From Clostridia bacterium (lineage in GTDB: Bacteria > Bacillota > Clostridia > Oscillospirales > Acutalibacteraceae): a stretch of DNA of 64,000 bases. Where the stretch lies: the NCBI GenBank assembly GCA_017407995.1, contig JAFQVM010000030.1:124001-188000 (forward strand). The letters are read 5' to 3'. Under the pieces are notes generated by a model. The model was given only the letters and a program-made list of their open reading frames with translations. It was not told where the DNA came from and ran no database searches. Position 1 is the first letter of the stretch. The number at the start of each line of letters is the position of its first letter. Positions 44,091 to 52,004 of the stretch are shown piece after piece. The position numbers were made by a program, and so were the translations under genes.

Positions 44091-45824
44091 TTAAGCCACA
44101 CTCCCTTCCTGCTGAGAAGTATAGACTTCTTTATATATCTCGTTATTTTCGAGCAGTTCTTCATGCGTGCCGATAGCATTTATCTTACCGTCATCAAGTA
44201 CGACTATCTTATCGGCATGAGAAATAGAGCTGACACGCTGAGCAATTATTATTGTGGTTACGTCGCCCAGACTTGTTTTAAAGCCTTCTCGAATCTTTGC
44301 ATCAGTTGCCGTATCTACAGCGCTGGTGCTGTCATCAAGAATGAGTATCTTCGGCTTTTTAAGCAAGGCTCTTGCAATACAAAGTCTCTGCTTCTGTCCG
44401 CCCGAAAGGTTTACACCACCCTGACCAAGGTCAGTTTCATAGCCGTCGGGGAAACTCTCAACGAAGTCGTGAGCCTGTGCTATTTTACATGCTTCTTCAA
44501 TCTGCTCCTGAGTGGCATCAGCATTACCCCAGCGCAGATTCTCTGCTATTGTTCCGGAGAACAACACGTTCGTCTGCAGAACCATTGCAACAGCGTCACG
44601 CAGGGTGTTTATCTTGTAATCTGTAACCTTTCTGCCACCTACAAGCAGCTCACCTTGTGTAACATCATAAAGACGGGGTATCAGTTGCACAAGAGTCGTT
44701 TTAGCAGAGCCTGTGCCTCCGATAATACCTACGGTCTCACCGGATTTGATGCTGAGGCTAACATTATCAAGAACATTCTTCTGTGCATTCTTATTATATT
44801 TAAAACATACATTCCTCATCTCTATGCTGCCGTCAGAAACCGACAGACTTTCATCCGCCTGTGAATCGTTTATATCGGGCAGCTCATCAATAACTTCGAG
44901 TATTCTCGTGCCTGCCGCTTTAGAGGTGACTATCATTACAAAAATCATCGATATCATCATCAGCGACATCATTATCTGAGTGATATATGTGATAAAGCCC
45001 ATGAGTTCGCCCGTCTGCATTGAGCCCTCTATAACAAAGCCGCCACCAAACCAAAGAGCTGAAATTATACAGATATATACACACAGCGTCATAGCGGGGT
45101 TATTTATTATTACAAGTCGCTCCGCCGCTACAGATGCATTCATCAGAGCATCGTTTGACTTCTTAAAGCGTCCCTTTTCATGCTGGGAACGCACAAAAGC
45201 CTTGACAACCCTTATAGCTATCAAGTCCTCCTGAACGGTTGCGTTAAGGTCGTCATAGCGTTTGAACATCTGCTTAAACAACGGGAAAGCCTTTGATATT
45301 ATAAATGCAAGCACAAAGACAAGCATAGGTACAACTACAGCAAAAACAACAGAGAGCTTTGCATTAAACTCTATGGCACACAATATCGCCATACAGAACA
45401 TTATCGGTGAACGCACGCAGATTCTTATAACCATCATATATGTGTTCTGTACAGTGTTTACATCGGTTGTAAGTCGTGTTACAAGTGAAGCTGTGCTGAA
45501 CTTGTCAATATTTGCAAAGGAGAAATCCTGAACCTTGCCAAAAAGCGCAGCTCTTACATTAGAACCGAATCCCATTCCCGCTACAGATGCAAATCTGGCA
45601 GACATCGCTCCGCAAGTAAGAGATGCCAGCGCCATCAACACCATTTGCAGACCCTTTTCAAGTATATAATCTATTCCGCCGCCACCGTTGATACCGATGT
45701 CAACTATATCCGCCATCAGCAACGGAATGCGCACTTCAAGTATTACTTCGCCTATAATTGTAATCGGCGCCAAAAGAGAGTATATTCGATATCCACGGGC
45801 ATATTTCAAAAGTTTTTTTATCAT
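44091..45824 (-). CDS. Heterodimeric ABC exporter, degenerate-site subunit (second system)
   Basis: A 577-residue TM287-like half-transporter. The P-loop reads GGTGSAKTT (about 369-377), with Ala in place of the Gly before Lys. The signature is LSGGQKQR and Walker B is ILILDDSTSAVD, with Asp instead of the catalytic Glu, marking the non-hydrolytic site. AAAGGGGATG precedes the ATG. It lies between the MarR regulator (19 nt) and the catalytic subunit, so all three are one operon. MarR control suggests export of a toxic compound. Confidence 0.93.
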   Translation of the reverse strand: MIKKLLKYARGYRIYSLLAPITIIGEVILEVRIPLLMADIVDIGINGGGGIDYILEKGLQMVLMALASLTCGAMSARFASVAGMGFGSNVRAALFGKVQDFSFANIDKFSTASLVTRLTTDVNTVQNTYMMVIRICVRSPIMFCMAILCAIEFNAKLSVVFAVVVPMLVFVLAFIISKAFPLFKQMFKRYDDLNATVQEDLIAIRVVKAFVRSQHEKGRFKKSNDALMNASVAAERLVIINNPAMTLCVYICIISALWFGGGFVIEGSMQTGELMGFITYITQIMMSLMMISMIFVMIVTSKAAGTRILEVIDELPDINDSQADESLSVSDGSIEMRNVCFKYNKNAQKNVLDNVSLSIKSGETVGIIGGTGSAKTTLVQLIPRLYDVTQGELLVGGRKVTDYKINTLRDAVAMVLQTNVLFSGTIAENLRWGNADATQEQIEEACKIAQAHDFVESFPDGYETDLGQGGVNLSGGQKQRLCIARALLKKPKILILDDSTSAVDTATDAKIREGFKTSLGDVTTIIIAQRVSSISHADKIVVLDDGKINAIGTHEELLENNEIYKEVYTSQQEGSVA

Positions 45825-45843
45825 TAATAAGCATCCCCTTTCC

Positions 45844-46338
45844 CTATAAACTCTCTTCGTTACGTTTTTTATCTTCTTCTAAAACATCAAACATTTCCTC
45901 ACGGGAAATCTTATCACCCGAAAGGTTCTCGTTTATGCGTTTGAGAAAACCCGTAAACTGTTGCAGCTCCTCATGGGAAAAGCCGCTGAACATACGCTTA
46001 TCAATCTTATCAAACTCTGCTCGACAGGCTCTCTCAATCTCAACACCCTTAGGTGTTATTTTGATTTTGTTAAATCGTAGGTCGTTTTCGTCCGCCGTCT
46101 TTTCAAGCAGTCCCGCCTTCGCCATACGCTTTACACTTACGGCTACCGATGCAGGTGAAACACGCAGATAGTCGGCAATTTCACGCTGAGTAGCCTCACC
46201 ATTTTTTATCAGATAATCCATTATCTGCGGCTGTCCTCTATATACTCCCATGCTGTTGGCAACCTTTGAAATATGGTACCTGTGCAGACATGACAGAGTA
46301 TTAAACTGAAATATAATGTCACGCAGATTCTCTTTCAA
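45844..46338 (-). CDS. MarR-family transcriptional regulator
   Basis: A 164-residue winged-helix regulator. The recognition region is GEATQREIADYLRVSPASVAVSVKRMAKAGLLEK (about 48-81) with the wing DENDLRFNKIKITPKG after it, both typical of MarR. Start TTG 46336-46338 with AAGGAGG 7 nt upstream. It is first in the operon with the ABC pair. A 29-bp palindrome between the promoter -10 and its start is the likely binding site, so it probably represses itself and the exporter until a ligand binds. Confidence 0.92.
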   Translation of the reverse strand: MKENLRDIIFQFNTLSCLHRYHISKVANSMGVYRGQPQIMDYLIKNGEATQREIADYLRVSPASVAVSVKRMAKAGLLEKTADENDLRFNKIKITPKGVEIERACRAEFDKIDKRMFSGFSHEELQQFTGFLKRINENLSGDKISREEMFDVLEEDKKRNEESL

Positions 46339-46361
46339 AATCAGTCCTCCTTACGCAAAAA

Positions 46362-46390
46362 GTTAACCGACTAACAGTTAATCGGTTAAC
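46362..46390. promoter_or_regulatory. Palindromic MarR operator
   Basis: A 29-bp near-perfect palindrome centred at 46376, arms GTTAACCGA...TCGGTTAAC, with a single mismatched pair (46371/46381). It lies just downstream of the predicted transcription start, the usual place for autorepression. Confidence 0.8.
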
Positions 46391-46401
46391 TAATCTTTTA
46401 A

Positions 46402-46430
46402 AGTATAATCCCCTCAACCTATGATGTCAA
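46402..46430 (-). promoter_or_regulatory. Sigma-A promoter for marR-ABC exporter operon
   Basis: Minus strand: -35 TTGACA (46425-46430), 17-nt spacer, -10 TATACT (46402-46407). Confidence 0.8.
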
Positions 46431-46504
46431 GGGGATTAGAAATTTTCGACCTATTGCAACTTTTGAAACAGAACGGACAAAGCTATATGTACGCTTTGCA
46501 CAAA

Positions 46505-47197
46505 TCACTTGACAAGCTCGCCTGTCTGAGCGTTAACTACATTCTGAAATACAGCAATATGCGATGATGAGATAAACTTATCCACATGCATTGAGCCAAA
46601 GAACCAACGCTTGTATTCACAGGCAGCACCGAGCTCCTCAAAGTATGTATTAAGACCCGATACCCTTACAGGCTCTTTATCCTTAAGTTTTAAGAAGCCT
46701 TTGATTTTTGTAGGTGGCTCATGGGTAACGATAATATCAATCTTATTCTCGTGAGCTCTCAGATTTTTAGCTCCCGCAAGCAGTTCCTCCTGAGTGGGAA
46801 TCTCCTCTCCCGACCATGAGTTGCCATCCGTACGGATGTCGATGTCAGGGCTTTCGCCGCCGCCCATTGTGAAAACCGTTGTTCCGTCAAAATCAAACAC
46901 CTGACCTCTCATCAGATGATAGAGATTACCGCAAATATGGTGTGCATTTCCGCCGTGGAACTCCACCTGCTCATACTCCTTGAGCCTCATAAAATTTTCA
47001 TGGGTTCCGTCAACAAAGCAGACATTATATTTAAGCTTGCCGATTTTCTTGAGCATTTTCTCCTCTTTTTTAGAGCCATCCCAAACAAAACCGAAATCAC
47101 CGCAGATGAACAGCACATCGCCTTTGCCGAGCTTTTTGAGCTTGGAAGACGTGAAACGCTCAAAATCACCGTGGGTATCTCCTGTTACATAAAGCAT
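46505..47197 (-). CDS. Metallophosphoesterase (calcineurin-like)
   Basis: A 230-residue single-domain phosphoesterase. Motifs: VTGDTHGDFERF (about 4-15), ICGDFGFVWDG, DGTHENF and the late IVTHEPP, with GSMHVD replacing the last GHxH. The Asp-x-His, GD, GxHEN order fits the family. It is cytoplasmic; substrate unknown. A weak hairpin follows at about 46483-46500. Divergent from the DacF-like gene. Confidence 0.85.
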   Translation of the reverse strand: MLYVTGDTHGDFERFTSSKLKKLGKGDVLFICGDFGFVWDGSKKEEKMLKKIGKLKYNVCFVDGTHENFMRLKEYEQVEFHGGNAHHICGNLYHLMRGQVFDFDGTTVFTMGGGESPDIDIRTDGNSWSGEEIPTQEELLAGAKNLRAHENKIDIIVTHEPPTKIKGFLKLKDKEPVRVSGLNTYFEELGAACEYKRWFFGSMHVDKFISSSHIAVFQNVVNAQTGELVK

Positions 47198-47332
47198 AAA
47201 TAATTGTCCTCCCCGAATATTTTACTGATTATCTATTTATTTTATAAGCCAAAACTGTTATAATCTTCTTGTCCTTAAAACATAACATTTATCATTATAT
47301 AATATAATACATCATTTGGCGGTGACTTGTCT

Positions 47333-48745
47333 ATGAAAAAGCGAATAAAATTTTTAGTATGTTTCATAATTATTTTTTCCATGCTCTCCTCTATTACTGC
47401 TTTCGCAAATTACAATGCTGTGCTGGAAAGCTCCGTAAAAGAAAAAGGCGGAAAAATTTACTCCGATATATATATTCTTTTCAACCTTGATAACGATACC
47501 GTCATATTCGAGAAAAATGCCGACAAAAAAGCTGCTCCCGCTTCACTGACAAAAATTATGACGGCTGCTATAGTAATAGAGAAGTGTCAGAACCTCGAGG
47601 AGACAGTTGACATCCCTGCAGCGCCGATAAGGCTTCTCGACGGAACAGGCAGCTCCATGGCAGGATTATATGTAGGCGAAAAAATGAGCGTTAAAAATTT
47701 GCTCTACTGTCTGCTTGTGAGAAGCGGTAACGATGCAGCAAACATACTCGCTCAGCATATCGGCGGCACCATTGAAAATTTTGTACAGATGATGAATGAG
47801 CGTGCAGCAAAGCTTGGCTGCACCAATACACATTTCGCTAATGCTCACGGTCTTGATGACCCCAACCACTACACCACCGCTCGTGACCTCTTGAAAATAA
47901 GCGAATATGCACTCTCTCTTCCGCATTTTGAAGAGATTACTTCTACCGTCTCATACACCATTCCTGCAACAAATATGAGCTCTGAACGTTACCTGCACAA
48001 CACCAACTACCTGATGAACAAGGCATATTCGGACTACTATTCACCCTATGCATCAGGCATAAAGACAGGAACTACCGACAATGCAGGCCGATGCGTCATC
48101 TCAAAGGGAACAGGCAACGGATACAACTATCTGTGCGTTGTTATGAACGCCCCGTTCATGAACATCGACGACGATGCCATCGAGGAAAACTGCGCCTTTA
48201 TCGACTGCAAAATGATGTTCAACTGGGTATTTGATAACATTGAACTCCAATCGGTTGCAAGTACTACCCAAATAGTTGCAGAAGTTCCTCTTGAGCTCTC
48301 TTTTGAAAAGGACTACATCACTCTTGTCCCTGCAGAGGATGTGCTTGCTCTTGTACCAGTGGGAACACAAGCAGGCGGAGTCCTGATAGACCCCATTGAG
48401 GATACCATACCCGAACACGTTGACGCACCCGTTGAGAAGGGACAGGAAATCGCAGAAGCAAGGGTACTCTATGCGGGCTCGGAGATTGCCAGAGTTAAGC
48501 TTGTCGCCTCCGAATCGGTATCACGAAACGGACTGCTGTATATCGGCTCGATTATAAAAAATATTGTGTCAAGTCTCGCTTTTAAAATTATCGCAGCCAT
48601 TCTCGTTGCAATGATTTTGGCATATGTGGTTCTGTTTGTTTACGTCAACTACAAACGCAGACAGCGTCGCAAGCTTAAAATCGTCCATCCCGAAGTCAAG
48701 AGCAACGGTGAGTACACCAAAAAAGATAATAAAAAGAAAAAGTAA
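47333..48745 (+). CDS. D-alanyl-D-alanine carboxypeptidase (DacF/PBP5-like)
   Basis: The ATG at 47333 is used, with GGTGA upstream; an in-frame TTG two codons earlier is less likely. A signal peptide (MKKRIKFLVCFIIIFSML, cleavage near 25) leads a peptidase S11 domain with SLTK (71-74), the SGN motif in RSGNDAAN and KTGTTDNAG. A C-terminal transmembrane helix (about 425-447) and a basic tail anchor it to the membrane. It trims the terminal D-Ala of peptidoglycan stem peptides. The Bacillus DacF is a sporulation enzyme; a vegetative role is equally possible here. Confidence 0.92.
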   Translation: MKKRIKFLVCFIIIFSMLSSITAFANYNAVLESSVKEKGGKIYSDIYILFNLDNDTVIFEKNADKKAAPASLTKIMTAAIVIEKCQNLEETVDIPAAPIRLLDGTGSSMAGLYVGEKMSVKNLLYCLLVRSGNDAANILAQHIGGTIENFVQMMNERAAKLGCTNTHFANAHGLDDPNHYTTARDLLKISEYALSLPHFEEITSTVSYTIPATNMSSERYLHNTNYLMNKAYSDYYSPYASGIKTGTTDNAGRCVISKGTGNGYNYLCVVMNAPFMNIDDDAIEENCAFIDCKMMFNWVFDNIELQSVASTTQIVAEVPLELSFEKDYITLVPAEDVLALVPVGTQAGGVLIDPIEDTIPEHVDAPVEKGQEIAEARVLYAGSEIARVKLVASESVSRNGLLYIGSIIKNIVSSLAFKIIAAILVAMILAYVVLFVYVNYKRRQRRKLKIVHPEVKSNGEYTKKDNKKKK

Positions 48746-48751
48746 CTTAAA

Positions 48752-48780
48752 ACCGCCGTACTAAATGTACGGCGGTTCAT
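48752..48780. terminator. Terminator hairpin between dacF-like and mntP genes
   Basis: A perfect 11-bp stem AACCGCCGTAC/GTACGGCGGTT with a 5-nt loop. The T run is better on the minus strand. Confidence 0.75.
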
Positions 48781-48785
48781 TATCA

Positions 48786-49370
48786 TTAGAAATTAATATA
48801 TCCGAGATGCTCAAGCAGAATTTTTACTCCCATAAGTATAAGAATAAGGCCTCCTGCAAGCTCTGCTTTTGACTTATATTTTTCGCCGAAAACATGACCT
48901 ATCTTGACTCCGCAGGCCGAAAGGCTAAAGGTAATAACACCTATAAAAGCTGCTGCAATCCAGATGTTTTCATTTAAGAACGCAAAGGTTATACCTACTG
49001 CCAAAGCATCTATGCTTGTTGCTATGGCAAGCACTACCATCTTTGTAAATTTGAGTTCTGCCTTATCGTTTGCCTCAAGAGGACAATCAGTTTTTTCCTT
49101 TTTAAAGCTTTCAAAAAACATCTTTCCGCCTATTACTCCCAGAAGAACGAAAGCTATCCAATGGTCAAAGCGGACTATCTTATCGGCAAATCCTATACCG
49201 AGAAAATAACCGATAACAGGCATGCCCGCCTGAAAAAGGCCAAAATATCCGCCGACAATACTACACTGTCTCAGGGTCGCCTTTTTAAGACAGACTCCCT
49301 TGCATATCGCAACGGCAAAGGCATCCATTGAAAGACCTATGGCAATTATAAACAGCTCAGCAGTGCTCAT
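48786..49370 (-). CDS. mntP: Manganese efflux pump MntP
   Basis: The ATG at 49368-49370 was chosen, after GAGAGG. The 194-residue protein has six hydrophobic helices. The two inverted repeats of the family each carry an Asp motif: GLSMDAFAVAICKG (about 12-25) and ATSIDALAVGITFAF (about 115-129). It exports Mn2+ from the cytoplasm. The Mn2+ riboswitch directly upstream independently supports the assignment. Confidence 0.95.
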   Translation of the reverse strand: MSTAELFIIAIGLSMDAFAVAICKGVCLKKATLRQCSIVGGYFGLFQAGMPVIGYFLGIGFADKIVRFDHWIAFVLLGVIGGKMFFESFKKEKTDCPLEANDKAELKFTKMVVLAIATSIDALAVGITFAFLNENIWIAAAFIGVITFSLSACGVKIGHVFGEKYKSKAELAGGLILILMGVKILLEHLGYINF

Positions 49371-49389
49371 CTCTTTTTCCTCTCTTTTC

Positions 49390-49526
49390 AAAAAATAAAA
49401 AGGACCCACCTGCGCCATGTGCGCAGATAAGTCTCATCAATTAAAACAAAGCCAGATAAAAATCAGTATGTTGACCTTGTTACGTCCGAAAACAATGTTT
49501 TCGTCGCCGACTACTCCCCTATCGCT
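49390..49526 (-). promoter_or_regulatory. yybP-ykoY manganese riboswitch with terminator
   Basis: On the minus strand the leader contains the conserved loop sequences of this class: GGGGAGTAG (49511-49519), GGTCAACATAC (49466-49476) and the ATGAGAC element (49431-49437), ending at GGGTCC. A fully paired 13-bp hairpin (49403-49415 with 49421-49433, including G-U pairs) followed by a T run is the terminator. It uses the GAGAC strand, so Mn2+ binding to the aptamer should prevent it and allow mntP transcription. Confidence 0.9.
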
Positions 49527-49532
49527 CGGTCA

Positions 49533-49561
49533 AGTATATCTCAGCGCAATTCTTTTGTCAA
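49533..49561 (-). promoter_or_regulatory. Sigma-A promoter for riboswitch-mntP
   Basis: Minus strand: -35 TTGACA (49556-49561), 17-nt spacer, -10 TATACT (49533-49538). The expected start near 49526 begins the aptamer at once. Confidence 0.82.
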
Positions 49562-49571
49562 GCAAAACCAA

Positions 49572-49600
49572 TTGATTTAATATTGCTTTTTTGATATAGT
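49572..49600 (+). promoter_or_regulatory. Sigma-A promoter for the 49653 gene
   Basis: -35 TTGATT (49572-49577), 17-nt spacer, -10 TATAGT (49595-49600). Confidence 0.6.
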
Positions 49601-49652
49601 ACCATTTAATGATATGCATTAAAGTGATTTGATATGAAATCGGGGTTATGGC

Positions 49653-50162
49653 ATGACATCTTTTTTAGAGAACGAAAAAACGCTGTGCGCACAGATTGAC
49701 GAGCTTTGTATGACAGACCCGCAAAGCGCCCACGAACTGATAAACAACCTTCTGGACGAATGCACGCCTGAACAAAAAAGTTCAAAGGTTCAGTCCGCCG
49801 CACTTTCAAGAATTTGCTGCAGGTTTTTGATGCACCGAAAGTCAAAGAGTCATCTGACAAACATTCTTACCAAAAATAAAAAACTGCGAACTGCGCTCTT
49901 CGGAGAGCTTAACACCTACAAATACAGCCTTGTTTTTCTGCTGCGCAGGCTGATAAGATTAAATGATACCGCACTCACACAGGAGCTGTTCAACCTTTTG
50001 AGCAACAATCCCTACCGTGATGACAGTGCAAAGGATTATTCCGACAGATGGTCGCTGCAATTCATAATAGACGAATCGCTCAATGCACCTGAAGATTATC
50101 TCGATTTAAGTGATGAGAATAAATTCGTTATACAAAAATACACAACCCCATCGGCTGATTAA
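49653..50162 (+). CDS. Helical protein of unknown function
   Basis: 169 residues, predominantly helical, with Cys at several positions (LCAQIDELC, RICCRF) and a mid-region rich in basic residues (MHRKSKSHLTNILTKNKKLR). No membrane segment or known family was recognised. The ATG at 49653 follows GGGG at somewhat long spacing. Its promoter is divergent from the mntP riboswitch promoter. A weak hairpin overlaps the stop. Confidence 0.68.
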   Translation: MTSFLENEKTLCAQIDELCMTDPQSAHELINNLLDECTPEQKSSKVQSAALSRICCRFLMHRKSKSHLTNILTKNKKLRTALFGELNTYKYSLVFLLRRLIRLNDTALTQELFNLLSNNPYRDDSAKDYSDRWSLQFIIDESLNAPEDYLDLSDENKFVIQKYTTPSAD

Positions 50163-50173
50163 CCGACGGGGTC
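50146..50173. terminator. Weak hairpin at the convergent gene ends
   Basis: A 10-bp stem ACCCCATCGG/CCGACGGGGT with one mismatch overlaps the stop of the plus-strand gene. Neither strand has a good T run. Confidence 0.45.
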
Positions 50174-50176
50174 AAT

Positions 50177-50650
50177 TTATACCACTCTGATATTTTTACA
50201 GCCTCTCACGCCAAGAAAATCTACAACACGCTCACCGTTAAGTATCGCCTTGCTGCAAGGTGCAATATCGACAAATTTTTTAATTATTTCATCCTTGCCG
50301 CCCTGTGCGACAGCCATTATGTTTTCAATTTTCTCGCAGAAAACCGGAATAAAATCATCAGGTGCAATTTCAAAATAATGAATCTCTGTCATCGCACGTG
50401 AAAAATTAAACCTCAGCTTGCCGCAGCGCACATCAGTTTCATAGTATTCCGGATGCGGAAGATGCATATTGAGCCCACTGAAGCTGTAAGCAAACTCAAT
50501 ATAATAATGATTATCGAAAAATGAACGGTGCAACCACACAGAAAGCGTGACCCCATTGTCAAATTTCTTATAAAAATTATCTTTTCTCTTTGTAAATCCC
50601 TGCTCTTTGAGCGTGTTTGCACAAATTTTGACAAATTCATTTCTGTTCAT
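50177..50650 (-). CDS. DUF4304-like protein of unknown function
   Basis: The ATG at 50648-50650 gives 157 residues. The opening MNRNEFVKICANTLKEQGF then RKDNFYKKFDNGVTLSVWLHRS (about 20-41) resembles the DUF4304 group (a small soluble alpha/beta fold). No catalytic motif is visible. A GGGGGAACC sequence upstream serves as ribosome site. It has its own promoter. Confidence 0.68.
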   Translation of the reverse strand: MNRNEFVKICANTLKEQGFTKRKDNFYKKFDNGVTLSVWLHRSFFDNHYYIEFAYSFSGLNMHLPHPEYYETDVRCGKLRFNFSRAMTEIHYFEIAPDDFIPVFCEKIENIMAVAQGGKDEIIKKFVDIAPCSKAILNGERVVDFLGVRGCKNIRVV

Positions 50651-50752
50651 AACAAAGGTTCCCCCAAACCTTTCTGCTGACAACTTTCATCTATTTTCTC
50701 TAACGTTGCACATAAGAAAACTACTTCAATCCCCTGAGTTTTCCTAAAAACA

Positions 50753-50781
50753 AGAATAACATTGCGCCTTTATTTTGTCAA
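50753..50781 (-). promoter_or_regulatory. Sigma-A promoter for the DUF4304-like gene
   Basis: Minus strand: -35 TTGACA (50776-50781), 17-nt spacer, -10 TATTCT (50753-50758). Confidence 0.65.
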
Positions 50782-50820
50782 TAATATTTAAGGCGGTTTT
50801 ATTTGTCAATCATATGTATA

Positions 50821-50871
50821 ACCCGCAGAAAGCAGACAGCCTTTGTAAATTATTGTCTGCAAACTGCGGGT
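50821..50871. repeat. Two-part symmetric hairpin downstream of spo0A
   Basis: ACCCGCAG (50821-50828) pairs with CTGCGGGT (50864-50871); inside it GCAGACA (50832-50838) pairs with TGTCTGC (50854-50860). The stems are separated by AAA on both sides. No T run follows on either strand. It may slow transcription or protect the spo0A mRNA 3' end. Confidence 0.6.
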
Positions 50872-50893
50872 ATTGTTATTTTCATAAAACCAA

Positions 50894-51667
50894 TCAGGAA
50901 ATCTTTAACTTTAAACGAAGTTTGTCGGATATCATAGCTATAAATTCACTGTTTGTAGGCTTGCCACGTGAGTTCTGGATAGTATAACCAAAGTAAGAAC
51001 TTAAAACATCAACATCGCCTCTGTCCCACGCAACTTCGATAGCATGACGAATCGCTCGCTCAACACGGGATGCAGTTGTTTTGTATGTTTTTGCAACTGT
51101 GGGATATAAAAGTTTTGTTACTGAATTCATAATATCATCATCATTGATAGCCAGTATTATCGCCTCTCTAAGATACTGATATCCCTTTATATGGGCAGGC
51201 ACTCCGATTTGATGCATTATTTCGGACACCATTATCTCCAGACTCTTACTGTCGTTCTTGAGATTCAATATATTATTATGCTCTGCACGGCCTGCACCCG
51301 TGAGCTGCTTTATTCTTTCAACAAAAACCTGCATATCAAAGGGTTTTATAAAATAATAGTCTGCGCCGCTCTCTATTATCTCCTGCTGAAGTCTCGCATT
51401 TGAATTTCCTGTCGTTACCATGACGAGCGGACGTTTATCTCCCAACGATTTTATACCGTCCAAAACGCCGATTGCATCAAGACCCGGCATGAACGCATCT
51501 ATTACCAATACATCGGGTGTGTTCCCCTGCTTGAGCAACTTTAACACCTGCGAGCCATCTTTTGGCACAAGGTGAACCTCAAAACCGTTTGAACGCAACG
51601 CAGAGACACAACTTGACCCGAATTCATTTCCCTCTTCAGCTACCATAACTTTTAACAAATTTCCCAT
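50894..51667 (-). CDS. spo0A: Sporulation transcription factor Spo0A
   Basis: A 257-residue response regulator. The receiver has the phospho-acceptor Asp57 ([14 protein letters not shown]), a Thr in VMVTTGN and Lys in FIKPFD. The effector domain is nearly identical to the Bacillus protein: [16 protein letters not shown], the recognition helix [18 protein letters not shown] and the end [18 protein letters not shown]. The usual acidic pair of the phosphorylation pocket (ADD) reads AEE at residues 10-12. Phosphorylated Spo0A starts sporulation and represses transition-state genes. AGGAGG precedes the ATG. spoIVB lies upstream, as in most spore formers. Confidence 0.97.
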   Translation of the reverse strand: MGNLLKVMVAEEGNEFGSSCVSALRSNGFEVHLVPKDGSQVLKLLKQGNTPDVLVIDAFMPGLDAIGVLDGIKSLGDKRPLVMVTTGNSNARLQQEIIESGADYYFIKPFDMQVFVERIKQLTGAGRAEHNNILNLKNDSKSLEIMVSEIMHQIGVPAHIKGYQYLREAIILAINDDDIMNSVTKLLYPTVAKTYKTTASRVERAIRHAIEVAWDRGDVDVLSSYFGYTIQNSRGKPTNSEFIAMISDKLRLKLKIS

Positions 51668-51699
51668 ATTTAGTTCCTCCTGTTTTATTTTTCACATGG

Positions 51700-51728
51700 A
51701 TTTTACCATTAATGGGAATAAATGTCAA
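51700..51728 (-). promoter_or_regulatory. Vegetative sigma-A promoter for spo0A
   Basis: Minus strand: -35 TTGACA (51723-51728), 17-nt spacer, -10 TAAAAT (51700-51705). No good sigma-H site was found in the rest of the intergenic region. Confidence 0.75.
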
Positions 51729-51783
51729 TAATTATTTGCCATTTTTTGGTATTTTTTTACTTTCATTCGTTGATTTGTCAGCA

Positions 51784-51888
51784 ATCGACAAAATAACAAT
51801 AATTTCGTTTTCTTTTATTTATCTTAATATTGTAATAAAATTTCAAGTTTATTTGATTTTGTCTAATTTTGAAAGCGAATGGGTCGAA
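51784..51888. promoter_or_regulatory. Possible Spo0A boxes upstream of spo0A
   Basis: TGTCGAT on the minus strand (51784-51790) and GGTCGAA on the plus strand (51882-51888) each match the 0A box TGTCGAA at 6 of 7 positions. The first lies in the inverted pair TTTGTC/GACAAA (51775-51792), about 55 nt upstream of the -35. Confidence 0.4.
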
Positions 51889-51924
51889 CAGTTACTTCCT
51901 CTGCAAGTAACAACTTGTTACAAC

Positions 51925-51967
51925 CATAAAATAAAACTGACACATCGAATAATTTTGATGTGTCAGT
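51925..51967 (-). terminator. Intrinsic terminator after spoIVB
   Basis: An 11-bp perfect stem ACTGACACATC/GATGTGTCAGT (51936-51946 with 51957-51967), followed on the minus strand by TTTTATTTTAT. It separates spoIVB from spo0A. Confidence 0.85.
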
Positions 51968-52004
51968 CTTAATTTAAATTTTACGTCCTTTTCAGGTACG
52001 TCTT

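Noticed and set aside
50821-50871. Intrinsic terminator of spo0A
   Set aside because: The double hairpin is strong but no T run follows in the minus direction; recorded as a repeat.
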